Shown here in pieces: positions 46,935-64,000 of a stretch of DNA of 64,000 nt (its first letter is position 1; every line of letters begins with the position of its first letter). Under the pieces are notes generated by a model, which was not told the DNA's origin, did no database searches, and saw only the letters and a program-made list of their open reading frames with translations. Position numbers and translations under genes: made by a program. This stretch comes from Watersipora subatra. Taxonomy: Eukaryota > Bryozoa > Gymnolaemata > Cheilostomatida > Watersiporidae. The stretch spans positions 55,871,415-55,935,414 of the forward strand of contig NC_088716.1 of the NCBI RefSeq assembly GCF_963576615.1, in the 5' to 3' direction.

Positions 46935-47725
46935 AGCTGAAAGATGGATGATCAACTAGCCTGTCTTGGCAAACTGTTGTTTTTGCGGAGTTGTGCCCCG
47001 TCGAGCGGAGCGAGCAAACAAGAGCTTGTCACAATACGCACTGCACCTGATGCATCAGCTGCACTGAAAGGGAGTTGTTCTCTTCCATCTATGCGGCTTA
47101 GCTGCGATGTTGTGACGGTCGTTTCATTGGTAATCATAACGGCTTCAGCCCAACAATTTGTGTAGAAAAAAATAAGATAAAAACGTTAACCTTAACATAT
47201 CTTTAAACTGCAACTGAGGTTGCAAAAAGTCATACTGTAGTGGCCTGATCTGGCTAATGATGAACTGCTGTAGCAGAGGCCACGGTAACTGAATTTTGGC
47301 ATCCATATAACTTATCTATTTATCATCTAATCAACTGAAAACAATGAGCCAGCAAAGAAACTGAATTTACTTTATAACAAATAAATCTGACTGAGCGCCC
47401 AAATAACATGTTTAGTTGCTGTTGTTGTTTAAGTTCTTAAGTTCTACTAAAGTTTACCGCAGAGACTGGTCTTTGGTTAAACGCTTTTATCTTATTTTTT
47501 TCTACATAAATTTTTTGGCTAAATCCGTTGTGATTACCAATGGAGCGACTGACATAACATCGCAGCCAAGCCGCATAGATGGAGGAGAACAACTTCCTTT
47601 CAGTCCAGCTGATGCATCAGGTGCAGTGAGTATTGTGTCAAGCTGTTGTTTTGCTCGCTCGACTCGACGGGGAAAACTCCGCAAAAACAACAGTTTGTCA
47701 AGCTGGCTAATGATCAACACACACC
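46935..47725. mobile_element. long inverted-repeat (fold-back) element
   Basis: Arms of about 220 bp (46945-47165 and 47500-47720 reversed) share CAAACTGTTGTTTTTGCGGA, CCCCGTCGAG, GCACCTGATGCATCAGC and GATGTTGTGACGG-like words, separated by about 335 bp. Both arms are open in one frame with a shared residue pattern (GKLLFLRS / DKLLFLRS, TAPDASA, LKGSCS, PSMRL, CDV). Confidence 0.7.
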
Positions 47726-47880
47726 AGTTTTATTTCACAAAAAACATTGAAAAACCTTGTTGATTGATGTACATGTAGAATGCCAAACTCTTCCATATAA
47801 AATCACACGACCTTAATACATCAAAGTTCATGCTGACTAAAAGCATGGAAAGGACATCAAACAGAAAACATTAAAATACC

Positions 47881-48249
47881 ATTTATGTTGGACGCTAAGT
47901 TTTTTTCACATCTTTAAACGCAAACTATCATACTAGCAATTGATTTGTGAGCAACTTAGTATAGAAAGCCTCAATACACAGGAGTGTCACATGAAATTAG
48001 TAATACAATTGGATTACAATATTGTATTGGATTACATGTACATGTAATCCAATACAATATTGTAATCCTGATTTATGTTGGACGCTAAGTTTTTTTCACA
48101 TCTTTAAACGCAAACTATCATACTAGCAATTGATTTGTGAGCAACTTAGTATAGAAAGCCTCAATACACAGGAGTGTCACATGAAATTAGTAATACAATT
48201 GGATTACAATATTGTATTGGATTACATGTACATGTAATCCAATACAATG
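47881..48249. repeat. 190-bp tandem duplication containing long palindromes
   Basis: 47881-48070 is repeated at 48071-48249 almost without change. The first copy ends in a perfect 58-bp palindrome (48011-48068); the second copy is cut short, leaving arms of about 19 bp. Confidence 0.95.
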
Positions 48250-48534
48250 GTAGAAATGGTGGAAACCTGCCTCCGATCACAAGTTAGATGTAAAAGATAA
48301 GATCAGTTGACTTATTCAACATTTTAATACAGCTAGTAAGCGTCTCATTGCTGGTACATTGGAACCTCATGGCAATGGCATGTTAATGACATGCCGTTGA
48401 CATATAGAAATTTGTATACACAAAGTTTCCATTATGCGATCAATGATGTAGCCATGCAATGTGGCCATGTGGTATATGCGGTATATTTCTATGATCACAA
48501 GGTAGTCTGTATAAGGAAACAGGAATCCAATATA

Positions 48535-49859
48535 CCCGAAAACCTCTAATTGAAAGCAACCTTCAATAGACCGCCACCTTGAGAGAAGGCTTGAAAAATA
48601 GAGCGTCAGTCTCTAATTGAACGCAACCTCCATTTGCCCACCATTTTGACATTATTTCATCTTTACGAGTCCATAATATCAATTGATCAGTAGAAAAGTG
48701 CTCACAAAGTCGTATTATTAATTAATCGTTTACATGAATAACAATTAATTCTTTCGGTGTCCAATTCTAAAGCTTCTCGTTTTATTTTCATTAAAACTTT
48801 GAAAGCAACACCATAGAAATAATTACTAACTGCCTCAAGCTAATAGTAGTTCCTTGTTTAACGCAGTCTTGATAATTGGAGGTACATAAATATAAAAAAA
48901 CGATTTACATTTAGGATGGTACAAAGGTTACATTTAGCGAGCAAAACTTCTGTGTTGCGTTTGCGCTAAATGTAACGCGTAAGTTTTGCTCTGCCAAAAA
49001 TATCGACTAGTTCAGCAGTGCAAAAGAAGAGTTGAGGTCAGAAAATATTGTGGAAGGTACTGAATAATCAGAACATGTTTGTTCCATAAAAGCAACATCA
49101 GAACACGGCTATCCGAGCAAAGGATGCAAATATTTTTGTTTATAAACGTTAATTTTTGTTTCTGCATGTAATATAAGTATGGTTTGTTTATGTTACTTGT
49201 TCATGAATATATATATTTCTAGCATTTGATCGATTATCCTTATATAGCTTATAAATTTGCAGATTTATAGCATATTATTTAACAGCATCCTTGCAGTTAT
49301 CTTAACACGGCTTACAATGGATCGACGCTCTTAACTCCTTTTCTATTGCACATAAAAATCTAGTTTTGGCTGCAAACTGTAGCAAACATGCCAATGAGTG
49401 CAATGATATTTTATTTAACATTGTGAGATATAAATATAAAATAAAAATATGCCTTCAAGTTTAGAATGAAATAAAAAATTGAAAGCTCTAACAAATTGAA
49501 AACCAAGGAAAAGGTTATAATATCATCGCAGATTAATTGCAAGCAATAGATAACAACTGGTAACAATATCTCTCGACTTCCAAAGCAAATTTTATTTAGA
49601 GATCTTTGACAAGTTAGAGGTAAGTTAGCAGATATATTGCATCCAAAAGGTTTAACATAGCTCCCCTGGAAAAAGGGGTCAAAATATAGGTGACATTCGC
49701 TTCGCCGAAAAAGGGCTAAATTTATCTTCCCAAAATTCTGCCAAGCTATTTGAAAAATACAACGCTAGCCTCTATTTGAACGCCACCTCCAATTGACCGC
49801 CACTAGTGAGGAAGAGTTGAAAAATAGAGCGCCATGGCGTTCAATTAGAGGTTTTACGG
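48535..49859. mobile_element. TA-flanked inverted-repeat DNA element, best copy
   Basis: Bordered by TA; ends CCCGAAAACCTCTAATTGAA and (reverse) CCGTAAAACCTCTAATTGAA. Subterminal repeats of GCGCTCTATTTTTCAA-type words. About 1.3 kb with no transposase. The TA duplication suggests the Tc1/mariner group. Relatives are at 16.6-17.0, 31.98, 33.0-36.37 kb. Confidence 0.75.
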
Positions 49860-49862
49860 TAA

Positions 49863-49945
49863 TAGTGGAATCCAATTGTACTACCAATTTCGTGTGACAT
49901 TCCTGTGTATTGAGACTTTCTATACCAAGTTGCTCACAAATGAAT
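49863..49945 (-). repeat. inverted copy of the 47.94-48.03 kb sequence
   Basis: The reverse complement (TTTGTGAGCAACTTGGTATA, AGTCTCAATACACAGGAATG, ACAATTGGATTCCA) matches both units of the 190-bp duplication, making outer terminal inverted repeats around the TA-flanked element. Confidence 0.8.
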
Positions 49946-49949
49946 AAAA

Positions 49950-52018
49950 ATTAATCCTAGAAATAATAATTACTACAAAAACTGTGTATCAGTTAAAATA
50001 TATTCATTGGCTAACTAATATGTTTCTAGGCAGTGCTATTCGTAGGCTGTTTAATCTTCAGTTTAAAACTCAAACAAAAATTTGAGCTTACCAAATGACA
50101 TACAAAAAACTAGAATCCCAGAAAATGACCAAAAAAATTTAGTTCATGATATGTATTTGTAACAGCAATATGTTGTTGCTTTGCATTCCTGATATCATTA
50201 TTATCTTGCCATTCTAATCTGTAGTGTGCATTTATCTTTTCACTTTCACAGACATTTGAAACATTTTTTGTAAAAGTAGCCAAAGATGGGTGTACCTTCG
50301 AGAATATAGATGGACTGATATTGAATAGATCTCTAGCATTGCACCTGAGCATTCTGAACTTAACCACTGAATCACATGTTACCTATCCACTAGTGGTTTT
50401 TCTACACGATTATTACTTAGCATGATAGCTGTAAGGTCTCAAATAGTGGACGCTAAACTGACAAACCTTAAATTTTCTTATATGACTAACAGACAACTTT
50501 CACTTTGATAGTCAATCCAAGTCATGGTGTTGGGCTTTGCTAAAGCCTTTGATGTGTTATGAAAGCAACACCGATATCTAGTAACTTTATCCTACATCTG
50601 GTTATGCGGTTTCATGCAGGTATTTAATATCTACCTGTAATATGCCTGATTATCTTATACATTCTAACTTTAGATTTTTGCTGATGATACTACTGTCTTT
50701 TCATGGAGCCCTTTTCAAAACACTGCTAAGCCAGAAGTAATTACCAGGAGAATTTTTCATTAGGCTTATGGGTTTACCCATACTTTTGAGTGACATAAGA
50801 GATGGATACTAAAAGTTGGCAGTCTTAAGTTTATACCATAAATATTTGCAGAGGATGTGGCTATACCACTGGAGCCCTACACTTTCATTACATTTTAAAA
50901 TATCAAACTTGCAGTCGTGCAAAATCTAGCCTGAAAACTACTAAAATCAAAAATCATTTCTTTCTTTACAATATCCATCACGTCCCATACGAAGCATCTC
51001 AGGGTGAATATTTCATTGTTTTTGCTAGTACGGTTCATAATCTATAAAACACCTAAGATAGACATGATTAATAATAATAAGCAGTATTTTTTCAAAGGAA
51101 ATAATAAAAGCAACTATAACAACCATAGCAGTTATCTTTTTGCCTCATTTTGAACTAGCTCATCTAAAACAGCTTTAAAATTAATTTTTTTGTAGCATAC
51201 CTATGTAATGATTTTTGTTACGTAAGTTTATCAATTGAGTAAAAGATATGTATTACATAGGACCTCTTTGCAGGTGATAAAACATTGATATGCTCTTAAT
51301 AAATTACCATTAGGCTTACAAAGACCAATGAAATTTAAGCCTGTAATTAAATAGACCGTGTGCAGCAGTTCACATCCTTAAACGCACACATTACACGCTG
51401 AAAATTCATAATTAACGACTAAACACATGTATTTATTATGACAACCCTAGATTTTGAGTTATTGTAATAATCAAAAGCCTACAACATACAAGGTCAGCAA
51501 AAGTAAGTAATAGACCAATGTGATTTCCAACAAGCTATCACACAACACATAGTGATGTTTTCAGAATAAAATTCTTTGCAATACTTGAAACACAATGCAC
51601 ACATATGAGCCAAATGTTTCTGTTCTTAAAACGGCTATCGTGCAATTATATGTTTGAATCCATTCATAGTAAGCGAATCCGATTTTGCAAGGTCGAGTTA
51701 AACTTGTAACCGGAAACGACCTTTCCAATCTTTTCATTTTTATTTGCATTTATTACAAACTTCACTTTATTTACATTTTAATTTATATTTTCATTGTTTT
51801 TACGGCGTTGAGTGCGATTATCCAGACACATATTCTAATTTATTTAACCCACCATATTTGTCTTTTTCTCTTACGTAGCATTCCGGGAATACAAAGAGGC
51901 GCGCAGCTTGTAGGATAAAATAAGCCTCTTACTCTCAGAGTTACTATACCACCACATTTAAGCTTTAATGTTATAAGGGCTGTTTAATCCGCTACAAATC
52001 ATTTAAAAACTAAGCAGC
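49950..52018. other. RBBP4 upstream region
   Basis: No gene recognised. The last few hundred bases should hold the RBBP4 promoter and 5' UTR, but no TATA box or named motif is assignable. The short frames at 50110-50367 and 51685-51918 show no domain. Confidence 0.4.
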
Positions 52019-62508
<10,490 letters not shown>

Positions 62509-62823
62509 TGATTAAATTTCAGCCCACTTATCTGATAACTGTTTGGTGTATTGCAAGTTGAATCCGAACAACTTCGATTTTTCATGAAGCGTCATCTTGG
62601 TTTATGTAATAGCAAACAAGTTACTGCTTTTTAACATTTATAGATTTCCCATTTACAATCATGAAAGTTACATAGCATGCCAATGATCTGGTAGGAAAAC
62701 AGGCTTCCTTTGCTTCAACCTTCACAAAAATGTTTCTAACCCTTAATAACGTTTCAAAATATGACTAAAGCTCATCAACTATATAAAGATGAAGACTCTG
62801 GTCTTCATTTGCGGTGACAAAGA

Positions 62824-62901
62824 CTATTTTGTTGCACTACTCTACTGCTAGTTATAAATCATCTATTTTGTTGCACTACTTTACTGCTAGTTATAAATCA
62901 T
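62824..62901. repeat. 39-bp tandem duplication
   Basis: CTATTTTGTTGCACTACTCT...AGTTATAAATCAT occurs twice in a row with one or two changes, in RBBP4 intron 4. Confidence 0.9.
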
Positions 62902-62904
62902 TTA

Positions 62905-64000
62905 TCAACTGTTTAGGTAGAGCTGCGTGGTGATTGCAGTCGTGATCTTCGAGTTGGTCTGAGAAAGTGACCTATTTTAGATGAAAGAAAACACGTACCT
63001 CAAACTCCGTGACACTCGTTTAAGCGGGTTCTAAAGTTGTTTGAAAAAGATCGCTGTTCTCAAAGTGAAACTATGTAAATATGTATGTTTATACTTACAT
63101 TCAATGCACCATGGTTAAAAATACAATTCGGTAAAATAATGTGTTTTCTTTGCATTTTGTCATTAAATTTGTTTTATGGCGGTACTGATCAGCCATTACA
63201 GCGATAAGAGAGCTGAGAGAACATTTCTATCTTACTTTACATCTTATGTAACCTTACTGTAAACAATGGGTTTACTTGCTCTATTCTTGTTAGCATTTAT
63301 ACTTTCAGTCCTACTAGGAGGTCATGGTTGGGCGGTTTTACTGTAAGTTTAACTGGTAACGCACTGCCGATACACAAGAAGAGTGTTTTGATCTGGCCAT
63401 CGTTATACTCCGTTGCTAGTGGCTATGGTTTTGTTAGACTTAACTTTTTTGTGTATGTCTTTTTATATCTTTTCAATTCCGCTCGATCACAGTGGTTTGA
63501 CACGTCCCAAAGTTGCACAATTCAGTTGTTGTAAAGGCTACTCTTTCCTGTAATCTGTGTTTTATGTCTAGAAACAATTTGAATACTCATTAAAAAACTT
63601 TTTTTTCGATGGATGTGAGTGTTATACTTTTTTAACCGTAAAATATTGTAAAGTATTTAAAATAGACACTATAATAAAAAAATGATAGCGATAATAGATT
63701 TGGTAGTTGAATTTTATTCCACTGCAATGTAATTCCACTAGTAAAGCAGTCAACTTCAAGAAACTTCTCTTGTCATTGGCCTCTAAACCATGGCACTGCT
63801 TACAAGGCTTTGCCATACACAAAATCGAGTTTGTATTTTAAGATTTGACTTATTGCCTAGAATTAAATTTAATGACTTTAGTAACGCATTTACAATTTTT
63901 TTAATAAGAATTCACCTCGGTATTATCATAACTCATTTCGTCTTTCCAGCCTTGTTGTGATGGCGACATCACAATAAAAAAAGAATTACAATCTCGCAAA
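62905..64000. other. RBBP4 intron 4 to window end
   Basis: I looked for the next expected RBBP4 exon (PDLRLRGH, GYGLSWN) and did not find it. No other gene is seen. Confidence 0.6.

Overview
This is a stretch of animal nuclear DNA: AT-rich, intron-rich, and dominated by transposable-element debris and minisatellites. The gene content (an RBBP4/Caf1-55 chromatin protein, a REPS-type EH-domain endocytic adaptor, a compact TRIM-like protein, a secreted PAN/apple-like protein) points to an invertebrate bilaterian. The repeat style (TTAA and TA elements, Helitron-like ends, long minisatellites) would suit a lophotrochozoan, but the phylum cannot be fixed from the sequence. Gene models were made by hand from splice sites, reading phase and family homology. 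All exon phases agree in the four genes called with confidence.

Layout. 1-11,000: no firmly recognised gene. There are a few weak minus-strand exon candidates (0.3-5.2 kb), a 15-bp minisatellite, a very large 23-bp minisatellite (about 98 units, 5.33-7.59 kb), a TGGAAA-type array, and a cluster of Helitron-like elements (9.4-11.1 kb). 11,173-18,893 (-): a complete six-exon RING/B-box/coiled-coil gene of 329 aa. Its 6.1-kb first intron holds a decayed LINE, a TA-element fragment, a GCGCA-rich inverted-repeat element and a 202-bp hAT-type MITE with an exact 8-bp target duplication. 24,648-27,390 (+): a two-exon secreted protein of 460 aa with a Ser/Thr-rich linker and a six-cysteine C-terminal module. 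28,845-46,393 (-): a complete 14-exon REPS1/2-like gene (731 aa, two EH domains, C-terminal coiled coil), with a nested transposon cluster (32-36.4 kb), a 22-bp minisatellite starting on a splice donor, and a 14-bp array. 46.9-49.95 kb: inverted-repeat elements nested in each other, with a 58-bp perfect palindrome. 52,019 to the end (+): the first four exons of RBBP4; the gene runs off the window. Its introns carry a hAT remnant with a BED finger, itself interrupted by a TTAA element, and a piggyBac-like MITE.

REPS and RBBP4 are divergently transcribed, about 5.6 kb apart. The four genes have unrelated jobs (ubiquitin ligase-like, secreted/adhesive, endocytosis/Ral signalling, chromatin), so this is ordinary gene neighbourhood, not a functional cluster. 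The most unusual signals are structural: minisatellites whose units copy splice-site sequences, nested transposons with diagnosable insertion order, a repeat family carrying a tRNA-like module in reverse orientation, and long perfect palindromes.
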